A DNA stretch of 64,000 bases from Martinezella tropici (GCF_008370325.1 NZ_VNIP01000001.1:1-64000); one strand, 5' to 3'. Positions 47,250-57,555 are shown, counted from the first letter of the stretch. Numbers and translations are program-made. Notes: generated by a model from the letters alone, not told the origin.

Positions 47250-48172
47250 TCGGCAGCCTCCTTGCCACCAGGCAATCCATCGGATGCCAGCCCATTTGGC
47301 GCCAGCCCATTTGACCCCAGCATAGGGCCGGCATGGCCGTGAGCACGACGGTCCTCGCAGAAATCGGTATCGGAGCAGACGAACATGCGGCCGCCCTTGT
47401 CGTCGAGGATCACCTCATCGAGATAGACCTGCTCGGCGCCGCAAAGCGCACAGGGCTTGTCGAAGCGCTGCACTTCGAACGGATGGTCCTCGAAGTCGAG
47501 ACTGACGACTTCGGTATAGGGCGGCACGGCATAGATGCGCTTCTCGCGGCCAGCGCCGAACAATTGCAGTGCGTCCGAGCGGTGCATTTTCGGATTGTCG
47601 AACTTCGGCGTCGGCGACGGATCCATGATATAGCGGCCGGCGACCTTGACCGGATAGTCATAGGTCGTGGCGATGCGGCCGTTGCGGGCGATGTCCTCAT
47701 AGAGCTTCACATGCATGAGGCCGTATTCTTCGAGCGCATGCATCTTGCGCGTCTCTGTCTCGCGCGGCTCCAGGAAGCGCAACGGCTCCGGGATCGGCAC
47801 CTGATAGACCAGCACCTGGTTCGGTCCGAGCTTGGCTTCGGGGATGCGGTGGCGCGTCTGGATGATGGTCGCCTCGTCCGTGCGGGTGGTGACGGCGACA
47901 TTGGCGACCTTCTGGAAGAAAGCGCGGATGGAGACGGCGTTCGTCGTGTCGTCGGCACCCTGGTCGATGACCTTCAGCACGTCCTGCGGGCCGATGATCG
48001 ATGCGGTCACCTGCACGCCGCCGGTGCCCCAGCCGTACGGCATTGGCATTTCGCGCGACGCAAAGGGCACCTGGTAGCCGGGAATGGAGATCGCCTTCAG
48101 AATGGCGCGACGGATCATCCGCTTGGTCTGCTCGTCGAGATAGGCGAAATTGTAGGTGGCGAGTTCGGTCAT
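47246..48172 (-). CDS. phnJ: Alpha-D-ribose 1-methylphosphonate 5-phosphate C-P lyase PhnJ
   Basis: 308-residue radical-SAM enzyme that breaks the C-P bond and releases the alkane. The start is MTELATYNFAYLDEQ at 48172. The Fe-S and catalytic cysteines are at 241, 244, 266 and 272 (CALCG... FVCSDTDFCEDR), the numbering known for the E. coli protein. After residue 280 the chain has a short repeated tail (NGLAP, NGLAS, DGLPG) encoded by a 15-bp tandem duplication. It overlaps phnI and phnK by 4 nt each. Confidence 0.96.
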   Translation of the reverse strand: MTELATYNFAYLDEQTKRMIRRAILKAISIPGYQVPFASREMPMPYGWGTGGVQVTASIIGPQDVLKVIDQGADDTTNAVSIRAFFQKVANVAVTTRTDEATIIQTRHRIPEAKLGPNQVLVYQVPIPEPLRFLEPRETETRKMHALEEYGLMHVKLYEDIARNGRIATTYDYPVKVAGRYIMDPSPTPKFDNPKMHRSDALQLFGAGREKRIYAVPPYTEVVSLDFEDHPFEVQRFDKPCALCGAEQVYLDEVILDDKGGRMFVCSDTDFCEDRRAHGHAGPMLGSNGLAPNGLASDGLPGGKEAAE

Positions 48173-49278
48173 TCGGCTGCCTCCGTCATGGGATCCATGC
48201 CGCTTTGGCGAGCGGCCTCGAAATCTCGGCGCATGCGCCGCACCAGGTCGAGCTCGGCCTGGAAGTCGACATAATGCGGCAGTTTCAGATGTTCGACGAA
48301 GCCGGTCGCCTGCACGTTGTCGGAGTGGGAGATGACGAATTCCTCGTCCTGAGCCGGCGCAACGATGTCTTCGCCGAGCTCTTCGGCCCGCAGCGCCCTG
48401 TCGACCAGCGACATGGCCATGGCCTTGCGCTCGCTCTGTCCGAAGACCAGGCCATAGCCGCGTGTGAATTGCGGCGGTGCTTTGGCCGAACCCTTGAACT
48501 GGTTGACCATCTGGCACTCGGTCACCTGTATCCGGCCGAGCGAGACGGCAAAGCCGAGCTCCGGCACCTCGAATTCCACTTCCACTTCACCGATGCGGAT
48601 TTCGCCGGTGAAGGGATGGTTGCGACCATAGCCGCGCTGCGTCGAATAGCCGAGCGCCAGCAGGAAGCCTTCGTCGCCGCGGGCGAGCGCCTGAAGGCGA
48701 AGGTCGCGCGTCATCGGGAATTCCATCGGCTCACGCGTCAGGTCGCCGATTTCGTGATCGACAGGCATGGTGCCGTCGCCCTCGATCAGGCCTTCCTGGC
48801 CGAGGATTTCCGACACGCGCATGACGCGGCCGTCTTCTGCGGGACGCTCCATGGGCTCGTCCACCGGCTCGTCGGTCAGAAGGCTTGGGTCGAGAAGGCG
48901 GTGCGTATAGTCGAAAGTCGGGCCGAGAAGCTGGCCGCCCGGCAAATCCTTGTAAGTCGCGGAGATGCGGCGTTCGATCTTCATCGCCGCGGTGTCGAGC
49001 GGCTGGGAGTAGCCGAAGCGCGGCAGCGTCGTGCGGTAGGCTCTGAGCAGGAAGATCGCCTCGATCATGTCGCCGCGCGCCTGGCGCACGGCGAGTGCGG
49101 CGAGCGTGCGGTCATAAAGCGAGGCTTCGGCCATGACGCGATCGACGGCAAGCGCGAGCTGCGCCACGATCTGGTCGATGCCGACGGCCGGCAGCGAGCG
49201 GTCGCCGCGACGACGGTCGGCCAGCAGCCGGTGAGCATTGGCGATGGCGGCTTCGCCGCCCTTTACGGCAACATACAT
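48169..49278 (-). CDS. phnI: C-P lyase complex subunit PhnI
   Basis: 369-residue nucleosidase subunit that, with PhnGHL, displaces adenine from ATP by methylphosphonate. The opening MYVAVKGGEAAIANAH, the segment RGYGRNHPFTGEIRIGEV and HSDNVQATGFVEHLKLPHYVDFQ are highly conserved in PhnI. It lies 3 nt after phnH and overlaps phnJ by 4 nt. Confidence 0.96.
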   Translation of the reverse strand: MYVAVKGGEAAIANAHRLLADRRRGDRSLPAVGIDQIVAQLALAVDRVMAEASLYDRTLAALAVRQARGDMIEAIFLLRAYRTTLPRFGYSQPLDTAAMKIERRISATYKDLPGGQLLGPTFDYTHRLLDPSLLTDEPVDEPMERPAEDGRVMRVSEILGQEGLIEGDGTMPVDHEIGDLTREPMEFPMTRDLRLQALARGDEGFLLALGYSTQRGYGRNHPFTGEIRIGEVEVEFEVPELGFAVSLGRIQVTECQMVNQFKGSAKAPPQFTRGYGLVFGQSERKAMAMSLVDRALRAEELGEDIVAPAQDEEFVISHSDNVQATGFVEHLKLPHYVDFQAELDLVRRMRRDFEAARQSGMDPMTEAAE

Positions 49279-49281
49279 ATG

Positions 49282-49908
49282 TTACATCTCCGTCGCGGTG
49301 ATCTTGGTAGTGCGCGGCAGGCAGAGGAACTGCCGGCCCGCTGTCAGGACGAGATCGACGCCGCGCGGGAAGAGGGCGCGATTGTCGTTCCAGATGCGCA
49401 GCAGCGCATCCGGCAGGCCGATCGGTGCGATCATGTTGATGTCCTTGATGCCTGGGCCGGAAAGCGCCAGTTCCTTGCCGCCTTCCAGATTTTCGATTTC
49501 CAGCACGATCGTCGTCGAACGATCGGGATATTCCTGCGTGCCGATGCCGAATTGGCTGAAGGAGGAAAGCGCCATGCCGGCTTCGACAAAGGCGAAATGC
49601 GCCTCCAGCCTTTCCGGGATGACGGGCGCCCCGGTGTGGAAGGCTAGCCATTCCGGCAGGCTCGATCTTGCGAGGCTGGTGGAAAGCCAGACCGGCGTGT
49701 CATGGTCGCAAAGCGTGAGCCCAATCGCACCGGCGGCGATGCCGAGCGGCGCCGGCGGCGCGATATCGGCCGCAACGGTCTGCAGGGTTCCCGGATGCGC
49801 CATGGCGTCCATCGTCATCTTGAAGATGCTCTGTGCGTCGAAGACCGGGTCGCTGAAGCCGCCCGTCAGGGCCTCGTTGCCGAAGGTCGGGGTGTTGAAC
49901 AGGCTCAT
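49282..49908 (-). CDS. phnH: C-P lyase complex subunit PhnH
   Basis: 208-residue structural subunit of the PhnGHIJ core. Conserved stretches are FDAQSIFKMTMDAMAHPGTLQ, LCDHDTPVWLS and GPGIKDINMIAPIGLP. The ATG at 49908 shares one base with the phnG stop (TGATG). A TTG one codon earlier is the alternative. Confidence 0.95.
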   Translation of the reverse strand: MSLFNTPTFGNEALTGGFSDPVFDAQSIFKMTMDAMAHPGTLQTVAADIAPPAPLGIAAGAIGLTLCDHDTPVWLSTSLARSSLPEWLAFHTGAPVIPERLEAHFAFVEAGMALSSFSQFGIGTQEYPDRSTTIVLEIENLEGGKELALSGPGIKDINMIAPIGLPDALLRIWNDNRALFPRGVDLVLTAGRQFLCLPRTTKITATEM

Positions 49909-50384
49909 CAATCTTCTCCGCGAACCATGGTGAAGAAATCGACGCGCGTCGCCGCCGTCTCTTCGGCGCGCTTGCGGTCATATTCGGCGATGCGCCCGGC
50001 GACCGGCTGCAGGATCGCCTTCTCGACGAAGTCCCTCGTGGCCGATTGCTGCCACAGGCCATCGAAAATGGCGGAAAGCCTGGCTTTTTCCCGGTCGGTA
50101 CCGAGGGCATGCGCATGACCGATGGTGCCGGATGCCAGCCGGACGGTGGCGCGTGTCACCGTGACTTCACCGAGATTGAAAGGGGAGCCGCCGCCGCCGA
50201 TGCGGCCGCGCACCATGACGAGCCCGGTTTCCGGTCCGCGCACCGGCTGTGCAGTCGGCTTGCTCGGCAATGCTTCCCAGGCCGCCTCTAGCTCGTCGCG
50301 TTCGGCCTGCGCCAGTAGATCGGCGACGCGCTTGCGTTCCCGACGCTCCTGAGCGGCCGCTTCCTGCCTTTGTGCTGAATTCAT
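49908..50384 (-). CDS. phnG: C-P lyase complex subunit PhnG
   Basis: 158-residue subunit of the C-P lyase core. The start is MNSAQRQEA at 50384, 7 nt after aaggaagg; the longer frame to 50423 covers the operator and is rejected. The N-terminal helix is followed by PVRGPETGLVMVRGRIGGGGSPFNLGEVTVTRATVRL, characteristic of PhnG. It is the first gene of the phnGHIJKL-acetyltransferase unit. Confidence 0.95.
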   Translation of the reverse strand: MNSAQRQEAAAQERRERKRVADLLAQAERDELEAAWEALPSKPTAQPVRGPETGLVMVRGRIGGGGSPFNLGEVTVTRATVRLASGTIGHAHALGTDREKARLSAIFDGLWQQSATRDFVEKAILQPVAGRIAEYDRKRAEETAATRVDFFTMVRGED

Positions 50385-50401
50385 CGCGCCTTCCTTTAAA
50401 T

Positions 50402-50417
50402 GTCTATTGATATAGAC
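50402..50417. promoter_or_regulatory. Candidate PhnF operator
   Basis: GTCTAT-TGAT-ATAGAC, a perfect 6-bp inverted repeat in the 101-bp divergent gap between phnG and phnF. A second, imperfect copy (ATAGTCTTATATCTAT) lies at 50430-50445. GntR/HutC regulators bind such palindromes next to their own gene. Confidence 0.6.
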
Positions 50418-50485
50418 AACCATACAAGATAGTCTTATATCTATTAGCGAGTCGTGACAAGCGTGTGACAGGGCGAGTGGGCGAG

Positions 50486-51220
50486 ATGGCAGGGCAGAAG
50501 ATACAGAGGCAAACGGGCGTAGCGCTCTGGCGGCAGATCGCCGACCGGATTCGCACCTCGATCAATCACGGCGATTTCGACGAGACAGGCATGGTGCCGC
50601 CGGAAACGATGCTGGCGCTGCAGTTCGGTGTTAACAGGCACACGATCCGAAGCGCGCTGGCGGCACTGGCACAGGAAGGCATCGTCCGGGCCGTGCAGGG
50701 ACGCGGGACGCTGATCGAGCGCAAGGAGCGGCTGAGCTTCCCGATCTCGAAGCGAACGCGGTTCTCGCAAGGGATCGGCGACCAGGTGCGCGAGACCCGC
50801 AGCGTCCTGCTTGCTACAGGCGAAGAGGCGGCGAGTGTGGAATTGGCCCGGCAGCTCAAGATTAGAACCGGTGCTCCCCTCGTGCGGCTGGAGACGCTCG
50901 GTCAGGCGGATCACCGACCGGTATCGCGCGCCACCAGCTGGTTTCCGGCGGATCGTTTCGGCGATATCGCCGAGATCTACCGGATCACCGGATCGATCAC
51001 CAAGGCATTCAAGGAACTTGGCGTGCCGGATTACGTCCGCGTCGTCACCGAGATCACCGCGACCCATGCCGACGAAAGCGATCTCGCCGATCTGCAATTA
51101 TCCCCCGGCGCCATCGTGCTGGTCGCCCAGGCGCTCAACGCGGATCTCGACAATGTCCCGGTGCAATATTCGATTTCCCGCTTTGCCGCCGACAGGGTGC
51201 GCTTCACTGTCGAGAATTGA
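50486..51220 (+). CDS. phnF: Phosphonate operon regulator PhnF (GntR/HutC family)
   Basis: 244-residue regulator from the ATG at 50486; a GTG at 50465 is also in frame. The N-terminal GntR winged helix (LWRQIADRIRTSI, PPETMLALQFGVNRHTIRSALAAL) is followed by a UTRA ligand-binding domain (FSQGIGDQVRETR ... YSISRFAADRVRFTVEN). It is divergent from phnG across the palindromic operator, which suggests control of the C-P lyase operon and of itself. Confidence 0.92.
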   Translation: MAGQKIQRQTGVALWRQIADRIRTSINHGDFDETGMVPPETMLALQFGVNRHTIRSALAALAQEGIVRAVQGRGTLIERKERLSFPISKRTRFSQGIGDQVRETRSVLLATGEEAASVELARQLKIRTGAPLVRLETLGQADHRPVSRATSWFPADRFGDIAEIYRITGSITKAFKELGVPDYVRVVTEITATHADESDLADLQLSPGAIVLVAQALNADLDNVPVQYSISRFAADRVRFTVEN

Positions 51221-51230
51221 GAGTGGGGAT

Positions 51231-51350
51231 AGCCCCTCATCCGGCCTCGTGAGCTTGCCGAAGCGCGTCGCAATCCCATAGGAATCGAAAATTTTAGAAG
51301 AGGTAGTCCCCTCTCCCCGCAGGCGGGGAGAGGGCTAGGGTGAGGGGCTT
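51231..51350. repeat. Nested inverted-repeat element between phnF and gpmA
   Basis: The outer arms are AGCCCCTCATCC (51231) and GGGTGAGGGGCT (51338). An internal 12-bp hairpin CCCTCTCCCCGC/GCGGGGAGAGGG has a 2-nt loop at 51309-51334. Plan and base composition recall the 26530 element without sequence identity. It may serve as a bidirectional terminator. Confidence 0.65.
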
Positions 51351-51371
51351 TCTAACCCAAATAGATTGCGC

Positions 51372-52007
51372 TCAATGTGCGCCGGACATGTCGCCGAGGA
51401 CTTCCTTCGAGGCGACGGTGGAATCGGCCTTGAGCTTGTAGACCATGGGTACGCCGGTCGCGAGGTTCAGCGCCAGGATCTGTTCCTTGTTCAGGCGGTC
51501 GAGGACCATGACGAGCGAGCGAAGCGAATTGCCATGGGCGGCGACCAGCACGTTCTGGCCGGCGAGCACGCGCGGCAGGATTTCCGTCAGGTAGTAGGGC
51601 CAGACGCGGGCGCCGGTATCGCGCAGGCTCTCGCCGCCCGGCGGCGGAACGTCGTAGGAGCGGCGCCAGATATGAACCTGCTCTTCGCCCCACTTGGCGC
51701 GGGCATCGTCCTTGTTGAGGCCGGAAAGATCGCCGTAGTCGCGCTCGTTCAGCGCCTGATCCTTGATCGTTTCGAGGCCCTGCTGGCCGATTTCGTCGAG
51801 GATGATGTCAAGCGTGTGCTGGGCGCGGGTGAGATCCGAGGTGAAGGCGATATCGTACTTGATGCCGTAGTCGGCCAGCGCTTTGCCGCCGGTCTTGGCT
51901 TCTTCGATGCCGAGCGCGGTCAGATCGGGGTCCTTCCAGCCGGTGAAGAGATTCTTCAAATTCCAGTCGCTCTGGCCATGGCGAACGAGGACGAGAGTAC
52001 CGCTCAT
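51372..52007 (-). CDS. gpmA: 2,3-bisphosphoglycerate-dependent phosphoglycerate mutase
   Basis: 211-residue glycolytic enzyme interconverting 3- and 2-phosphoglycerate. [18 protein letters not shown] carries the phosphorylated His; [22 protein letters not shown] and [11 protein letters not shown] supply the remaining active-site residues. Shorter than the roughly 250-residue enterobacterial form, as usual in alphaproteobacteria. It follows dapB across a repeat element. Confidence 0.94.
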   Translation of the reverse strand: MSGTLVLVRHGQSDWNLKNLFTGWKDPDLTALGIEEAKTGGKALADYGIKYDIAFTSDLTRAQHTLDIILDEIGQQGLETIKDQALNERDYGDLSGLNKDDARAKWGEEQVHIWRRSYDVPPPGGESLRDTGARVWPYYLTEILPRVLAGQNVLVAAHGNSLRSLVMVLDRLNKEQILALNLATGVPMVYKLKADSTVASKEVLGDMSGAH

Positions 52008-52023
52008 AAAATTTCTCCTTGAT

Positions 52024-52120
52024 AGAGCAATTCCAGGAAAGGTGCGTAGCGGTTTTCCGTCAGGAATTGCGAGACAATAAAAGGCTGGAGCGGACCGGCG
52101 TTGCGTGTCGATCCGCTCCG
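52024..52120 (+). repeat. Dispersed palindromic intergenic repeat, copy 3 (diverged)
   Basis: Begins AGAGCAATTCCAGGAAAGG and contains TAGCGGTTTTCCG and GGAATTGCG, like copies at 11591 and 25174. The right block is a different palindrome (GGAGCGGA...TCCGCTCC). It fills the gap between gpmA and dapB. Confidence 0.65.
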
Positions 52121-52127
52121 GATCGGA

Positions 52128-52952
52128 TCAACGTGTGGAAAGCCCGAGAACATCGAGCATGGAATAGAAGCCGGGTTTCTTGTCGCGCGCCCAGAGAGCC
52201 GCCTGCAGCGCGCCGCGCGCAAACAGCGACCGGTCGCCGGCATTGTGCGAAAGCGTCAGTCGCTCGCTTTCGCTGGCGAAGATCACCGAGTGATCGCCGA
52301 CCACGCCGCCGCCGCGCAGGGTCGCAAAGCCGATCGTACCGGCCGGACGCGCCCCCGTATAGCCGTCGCGCACGCGCACGGAATTGTCGTTAAGATCGAT
52401 GCCGCGGCCCTTCGCGGCCGCCTGGCCGAGCAGCAGTGCCGTGCCCGAGGGCGCATCGACCTTATGCCGGTGATGCATCTCCAGCACCTCGATATCCCAG
52501 TCGTTCGAGGGGAGCGCCCGCGCCGCTTGTTCGACAAGCACGCTCAAAAGGTTGATGCCGAGGCCCATATTGCCCGATTTGACGATGCGGGCATGGCGCG
52601 CGGCTGCCGTGAACTTCGCCTCATCCTCGTCCGAGCAGCCGGTCGTGCCGATGATATGGACGATGCGTGCCTGCGCTGCCAGACCGGCAAAAGTGACGCT
52701 GGTTGCCGGCGTCGTGAAATCGATGACGCCTTCGGCATGAAGGAAGGCGGCAAGCGGATCGTCGGTGACGGGAACGCCGATCGGCCCGAGCCCGGCGATC
52801 TCGCCGGCATCCTTGCCGATGAAGGCGGAGCCGGGACGGGCGACCGCGGCATGCAGGGTTACGCCGTCGGTGGCGTGGATGAGGCGGGTGAGAGCCTGTC
52901 CCATGCGGCCCGCCGCGCCAACCACCACCAGCTTCATCGCATCGTCGCTCAT
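52128..52952 (-). CDS. dapB: 4-hydroxy-tetrahydrodipicolinate reductase
   Basis: 274-residue NAD(P)H-dependent enzyme of lysine and diaminopimelate synthesis. The Rossmann motif [13 protein letters not shown] is at residues 9-21. DFTTPATS, the catalytic [19 protein letters not shown] and [17 protein letters not shown] are intact. The gene starts 14 nt after the ABC exporter gene on the same strand. Confidence 0.95.
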   Translation of the reverse strand: MSDDAMKLVVVGAAGRMGQALTRLIHATDGVTLHAAVARPGSAFIGKDAGEIAGLGPIGVPVTDDPLAAFLHAEGVIDFTTPATSVTFAGLAAQARIVHIIGTTGCSDEDEAKFTAAARHARIVKSGNMGLGINLLSVLVEQAARALPSNDWDIEVLEMHHRHKVDAPSGTALLLGQAAAKGRGIDLNDNSVRVRDGYTGARPAGTIGFATLRGGGVVGDHSVIFASESERLTLSHNAGDRSLFARGALQAALWARDKKPGFYSMLDVLGLSTR

Positions 52953-52966
52953 GTCGTCTCTATCGT

Positions 52967-54796
52967 CTATTTGCGGGAATTGCTTGAAATCGCCGGTAGC
53001 TGCAGGTTGTTGAGCCGAGCGTAGAGGCCATTGTCGGCGGTCGCAAGCGTCTCGTGGTTGCCCTCTTCGACAACCCGGCCGTTTTGCATGACGACGATCT
53101 TCTCGGCGCGGATCACAGTCGACAGGCGGTGCGCGATGACGACGACGGTGCGGCCGCTCATCGCTTCTTCCAGGGCTTTCTGCACGGCCGCTTCGGATTC
53201 CGTGTCGAGCGCCGAGGTCGCCTCGTCGAGAAGCAGGATCGGCGCGTTGCGTACCAGCGCGCGGGCGATCGACAGGCGCTGGCGCTGACCGCCGGAAAGC
53301 GTCACGCCGTTTTCGCCGACCGGCGTCTCGTAGCCCATCGGCTGCGCCTCGATGAAATCATGGGCATAGGCGAGGCGGGCTGCTTCCTCGATCTCGGCAT
53401 CGGTCGCTTCCGGGCGGCCGTAGCGGATATTGTCGCGGATCGTGCCCTCGAAGAGATAGGGCTGCTGCGAAACATAGGCGAGCTGTTCCCGCAGCGACTG
53501 TTTCGTCACATGCGCGATATCCTGCCCGTCGATGAAGATGCCGCCGGCCTTGGGATCGTAGAAGCGCGGAATGAGGTTGATGACGGTGGACTTGCCGGCG
53601 CCGGAAGGGCCGACCAGTGCTGTCGTCTGCCCGCCCTCGGCTGAGAAACTGACGCCAGACAGAACCGCCTCGTCGCCATAGGCGAAATGCACGTCGCGGA
53701 ACTCGATGCGAGCCTCGGTCACCTTAAGCGGCTTGGCATCCGGTAGATCGCGCTGGCGCGGTTCCATGTCGAGCAGTTCGTAGATCATCCGCGCGTTGAC
53801 GACCGCGCGTTCCAGCTGCACCTGCAGCTTGGCGAGACGTCGCGCCGGATCATAGGCGAGCAGCAGCGAGGTGGCGAAGGAAAAGAATACGCCCGGCGAG
53901 ACGTTGTCGTAGATCGAGCGATAGGCGGCATAGGCAAAGAGGCTGGCGATCGCAAAGCCGGCGACGGTTTCGATAAGAGGGCCGTTGCGCTCGGAAAGGC
54001 GGGCGATGCGGTTCTGCCGGTGCTCGGCTGCGGTGATCAGCTTGTTGATCTTGCGCTCGAGCTCTTCTTCCATTGTGAAGGCTTTGACGATGGAGACGCC
54101 TTGAATGGTCTCCTGCATAGCGCCCAGCACGTGGCTGTTCAGGACGATCGCATCGCGCGTGGCGGCGCGCAGGCGCTTGGAAATATAGCGCAGCGCGAAG
54201 AAGAGAGGCGGCGCGATGACGACGAAGGCAATGCTGAGCACCGGATCCTGGAAGATCATGACGCAAAGCAGGGCGATGAAGGTCAGAAGGTCGCGTGCCG
54301 TCGACGTGATTGTCAGGTTCATGACGTCGCGGACGCCGGAGACGTTCTGGCTGATCCGGGCGGCGAGCTGCGCGGAGCGGGCTTCGCTGAAGAAGCCGAC
54401 CGACAGCGTCATCAGATGCGAATAGAGCCGGCGCTGGTAGCGGGCGATGATGTTGTTGCCGATCTTCGACAGGATGACCGACTGGAAATATCCCGCAAAA
54501 CCGCGCACCACGAAAACGAGGAAGATGCTGAAGCAGATTTTCCAGGCATCGACGATATCGCGGGCGATGAAGGCGCTGTCGATGACCGATTTGACGATGT
54601 AGCCGATGTAAGCGGTCGAAAGCGCAACGAGGACCAGACAGGTAATCGCGATGGAGTAGCCGCGAATGTGATCGCGGCCGTTCTCAGCGATAATACGCTT
54701 CAGCATGCCGGTAATGGCTTCGCTGTCGACGCTTTTGCTTTTCGGGTCAGGCAATTTCAATAATCGGCTTCCTGTCTTGAACCAAGCGCGCCGCAT
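52967..54796 (-). CDS. ABC exporter with fused membrane and ATPase domains (MsbA-like)
   Basis: 609-residue half-transporter that works as a dimer in the inner membrane. The first 340 residues form six membrane segments. The C-terminal ATPase has Walker [14 protein letters not shown] near residue 395, Q-loop [12 protein letters not shown], signature [15 protein letters not shown], Walker [13 protein letters not shown] and the switch IAHRLSTV. Lipid A or another lipid is a plausible substrate by resemblance to MsbA; multidrug export is the alternative. Confidence 0.9.
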   Translation of the reverse strand: MRRAWFKTGSRLLKLPDPKSKSVDSEAITGMLKRIIAENGRDHIRGYSIAITCLVLVALSTAYIGYIVKSVIDSAFIARDIVDAWKICFSIFLVFVVRGFAGYFQSVILSKIGNNIIARYQRRLYSHLMTLSVGFFSEARSAQLAARISQNVSGVRDVMNLTITSTARDLLTFIALLCVMIFQDPVLSIAFVVIAPPLFFALRYISKRLRAATRDAIVLNSHVLGAMQETIQGVSIVKAFTMEEELERKINKLITAAEHRQNRIARLSERNGPLIETVAGFAIASLFAYAAYRSIYDNVSPGVFFSFATSLLLAYDPARRLAKLQVQLERAVVNARMIYELLDMEPRQRDLPDAKPLKVTEARIEFRDVHFAYGDEAVLSGVSFSAEGGQTTALVGPSGAGKSTVINLIPRFYDPKAGGIFIDGQDIAHVTKQSLREQLAYVSQQPYLFEGTIRDNIRYGRPEATDAEIEEAARLAYAHDFIEAQPMGYETPVGENGVTLSGGQRQRLSIARALVRNAPILLLDEATSALDTESEAAVQKALEEAMSGRTVVVIAHRLSTVIRAEKIVVMQNGRVVEEGNHETLATADNGLYARLNNLQLPAISSNSRK

Positions 54797-54971
54797 CTGG
54801 CACGTGCTTCCGCGGCTCTATTAAAGAGTTAGCACGGCTTTGGCTAGACATGGCCTGCCGGGCTGGTTAAGGCCGATCACGGAGCCAGGCCCATTATAGC
54901 GGAAGCCGGCGCCTTCAAAAAGGCATGGCACACCGGGTTTCAGCGCGCCATGCGCTACCTGGGCAAGCCGG

Positions 54972-55994
54972 TTAACGCCGCCAGCGACGGCCCTCCGTGG
55001 CAAGGCCGAAGCTCTTGGGCTTGCGGGCATAGGTCGCAAGGCCGGAAAGCGCCGCCAGCGGATTGATGACCACATGGGTCGGAATCGTCTTCATCATTTC
55101 CGTGTGTGGCGCCTTGTCCTCGAAGGCGGCGCGGAACTCCGGCTTCTGCAGCGCCGGCAGGATCTTTTGCGGGATGCCGCCTGAGAGATAGACGCCGCCG
55201 CGCGCCATGAAGACCATGGCGATATCGCCGGCGACGCGGCCGAGATAGGTGACGAACAGCGTCAGCGTCTCCTCGGCCTGGGCATTGGTGCCGGCAAGGG
55301 CGTGGTTGGTGATGTCAGCCGGTTCCTTCAGGCTGGGCTCGATGCCGTCGGCCGCGCAAATGGCATGATAAAGGTTCTGCAGACCACGGCCGCAGATCAC
55401 CTGCTCGGCCGAGATGCGGCCTTCGATGGGTTCCAGATGCGGCCAGATCTGCAGGTCGCGTTCCGTGCGCGGCCCGAGATCGATATGCCCGCCTTCGCCC
55501 GGCACAGGCACCCATTGATGCTGGGTATGGACCAGGGCGCCGACGCCAAGCCCGGTCCCCGGCCCGAGTACGACGCGCGATGCGGTCATATTCCCGGATG
55601 CTTCGCCGATGGTCTGGCGATGCTCGTCGGAAATCTCGGCGATCGCCAGCGCCTGTGCCTCGAAATCGTTGATGACGAGCACGTCCTCGATGCCGAGGTT
55701 GGCGATCATCGTCTTCGGACGGATCACCCAGTCGCAATTTGTCAGCGGAATTTCATCGCCCTGAACGGGACCGGCCATGGCCAGGATCGCGGCGCGGGGC
55801 CGCACCTTGCTCTTTTCGAGGGTCAACTTGATCGCATCGTCGATCGTCTCGAAATTCGCCGTCTGCACGACCGGAAAATGCTCCGGTTCTGAGCCGGCAT
55901 CGGCAAGGATCGAGAAACGCGCATTGGTCCCGCCGATATCGCCGATCAGGATGGGAAAAGGCGGGGGGGCATCGCTGTGATTGAGCTCGGGCAT
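54972..55994 (-). CDS. glk: Glucokinase
   Basis: 340-residue ATP-dependent glucose kinase of the proteobacterial Glk family. The phosphate motif [14 protein letters not shown] is at residues 17-30. The catalytic [22 protein letters not shown] and [10 protein letters not shown] follow, with the C-terminal [14 protein letters not shown]. It lies downstream of mgsA on the same strand (34 nt). Confidence 0.95.
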   Translation of the reverse strand: MPELNHSDAPPPFPILIGDIGGTNARFSILADAGSEPEHFPVVQTANFETIDDAIKLTLEKSKVRPRAAILAMAGPVQGDEIPLTNCDWVIRPKTMIANLGIEDVLVINDFEAQALAIAEISDEHRQTIGEASGNMTASRVVLGPGTGLGVGALVHTQHQWVPVPGEGGHIDLGPRTERDLQIWPHLEPIEGRISAEQVICGRGLQNLYHAICAADGIEPSLKEPADITNHALAGTNAQAEETLTLFVTYLGRVAGDIAMVFMARGGVYLSGGIPQKILPALQKPEFRAAFEDKAPHTEMMKTIPTHVVINPLAALSGLATYARKPKSFGLATEGRRWRR

Positions 55995-56028
55995 GGACAG
56001 GTCCGTGATCTGCCGCCGGCAAGGCGGA

Positions 56029-56409
56029 TTAATGGTTCAGTGTTTTGATCAGCCGCTCGGCGGTGGATTCGTTGAGCGCCATCGGAATGTCGTAGAGAAC
56101 GGCAAGCCGCGTCAATGCCTTCACGTCGACGTCGTGGGGCAGGGGCGTGAGGGGATCGATGAAGAAGATGAGCATGTCGATCTCACCGGTGGCGATGAGC
56201 GCACCGATCTGCTGGTCGCCGCCAAGTGGCCCGCTTTTCAGGCGGGTGACCTTGAGGTCGGGGCAGGCATCAAGCACGCGGCCGCCCGTCGTGCCGGTCG
56301 CAACGATCTTCCAATCGGCAAGGGCTGCCTGGTGGCTCCGTGCGAACTCCGCCATCGCATCTTTTTTCTGATCATGCGCGATCAAGGCGATGCATTTGCT
56401 GCCGGCCAT
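56029..56409 (-). CDS. mgsA: Methylglyoxal synthase
   Basis: 126-residue enzyme turning dihydroxyacetone phosphate into methylglyoxal and phosphate. [33 protein letters not shown] (catalytic Asp) and [18 protein letters not shown] are the family motifs. It is probably cotranscribed with glk, pairing a phosphate-releasing bypass with glucose phosphorylation. Confidence 0.95.
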   Translation of the reverse strand: MAGSKCIALIAHDQKKDAMAEFARSHQAALADWKIVATGTTGGRVLDACPDLKVTRLKSGPLGGDQQIGALIATGEIDMLIFFIDPLTPLPHDVDVKALTRLAVLYDIPMALNESTAERLIKTLNH

Positions 56410-56508
56410 GAAATCCTTGCTCCACCCACTGCTTTCAATCGATTTATCCGCCTTCTATACCAAGGAGGCCAGTTTTAAAAGACTGCACCGGCAAGGAGGT
56501 TTCCGGCC

Positions 56509-57555
56509 TCATTGCTGCGGGATTTGGCCGGGCGGCGTGTCGCCGGAGACAGGTCCAGAGACTGGCAATGCGTCCGTTTCGGCTTCTGCATCGGCAGCTT
56601 TGGCGCCAAAGGTTGCGGCGCGAGCCGATGCGACCGATGGTGCCGCCACTATGGCCTGGCAGGCCTTGGGCAGATCGGAAACCATGACCTCGCGCGGCTT
56701 GACCGGAGGTTTCGTGCTTGGCTTTGGTTTCGCCCACGGTTCGGGTCCGAACCACCAGGCGAGCGGCTTGTCGCAGCCGTCGCCGGCGGCGACCGGTGCC
56801 TGACCCGTGCAACCCACCGAACCGGTGGGGCAGCTGAGGCGGATGTGGAAATGCGAGTCGTGCCCATATTCCGGCCGCAGCTTGCCGAGATTGGTGCGAT
56901 CGCCCGTCCAAGTCTCGCACATCTTCTTCTTGATCGCCGGGTTGACGAAGATGCGCTCGACTTCCGGATAGCTCGCCGCCCGCATCAGCAGGCGGGCATG
57001 CGCCGGCGTCCAGACCTTGTCGTTGATCGTCAGGAACTTGTCCTTGGCCAGCATCGAGGTGAAGGGCAGGGCTTCGCGCTCGTCGGCCGTCATCTTGCGC
57101 CGTGGCATCGGGGTCAGCCAGACATCAGCATCGAGGCCGATCTGATGCGAGGCATGGCCGTTGACCATCGGGCCGCCGCGCGGCTGTGAGATGTCGCCGA
57201 CGAGCAGGCCCGGCCAGCCGTCATTCCTGGCCGCATCGCGCGATAGCCGCTCCAAGAGGCCGATCATCTCAGGCCGGCCCCAGCGACGATTGCGCGACAG
57301 GCGCATGGCCTGCCATGTCGGGCCGTCGGCGGGCAGCGCAACCGCGCCGGCAAGGCAGCCCTTGGCATAAAAACCGATCGACTGCGGCGATCCTTGCGTC
57401 GGCAGCGTCACGGCTCCGAAAACCGCCTTGGCGCTGCCGGGCGAGGGGGTAGCCTGCTGCGCCAGCGTATCGCCGGCGACAAGACCCATTCCGATCATGG
57501 TCGCGAAAGAGAATTTGCCGATCGTTCGAAAGGCGCGATCCAGAAGTGAAATCAT
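56509..57555 (-). CDS. mepA: Penicillin-insensitive murein endopeptidase
   Basis: 348-residue periplasmic metallopeptidase (M74) cutting D-Ala-meso-DAP cross-links. The signal peptide is near residues 1-32 (MIGMGLVAGDTLAQQ). The zinc motifs are VNGHASHQIGLDADVWLTP and YGHDSHFHIRLSCP. After residue 260 the chain continues about 85 residues beyond the E. coli length, with a Pro/Lys stretch (WAKPKPSTKPPVKP) then an Ala-rich tail. It stands alone upstream of mgsA. Confidence 0.92.
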   Translation of the reverse strand: MISLLDRAFRTIGKFSFATMIGMGLVAGDTLAQQATPSPGSAKAVFGAVTLPTQGSPQSIGFYAKGCLAGAVALPADGPTWQAMRLSRNRRWGRPEMIGLLERLSRDAARNDGWPGLLVGDISQPRGGPMVNGHASHQIGLDADVWLTPMPRRKMTADEREALPFTSMLAKDKFLTINDKVWTPAHARLLMRAASYPEVERIFVNPAIKKKMCETWTGDRTNLGKLRPEYGHDSHFHIRLSCPTGSVGCTGQAPVAAGDGCDKPLAWWFGPEPWAKPKPSTKPPVKPREVMVSDLPKACQAIVAAPSVASARAATFGAKAADAEAETDALPVSGPVSGDTPPGQIPQQ

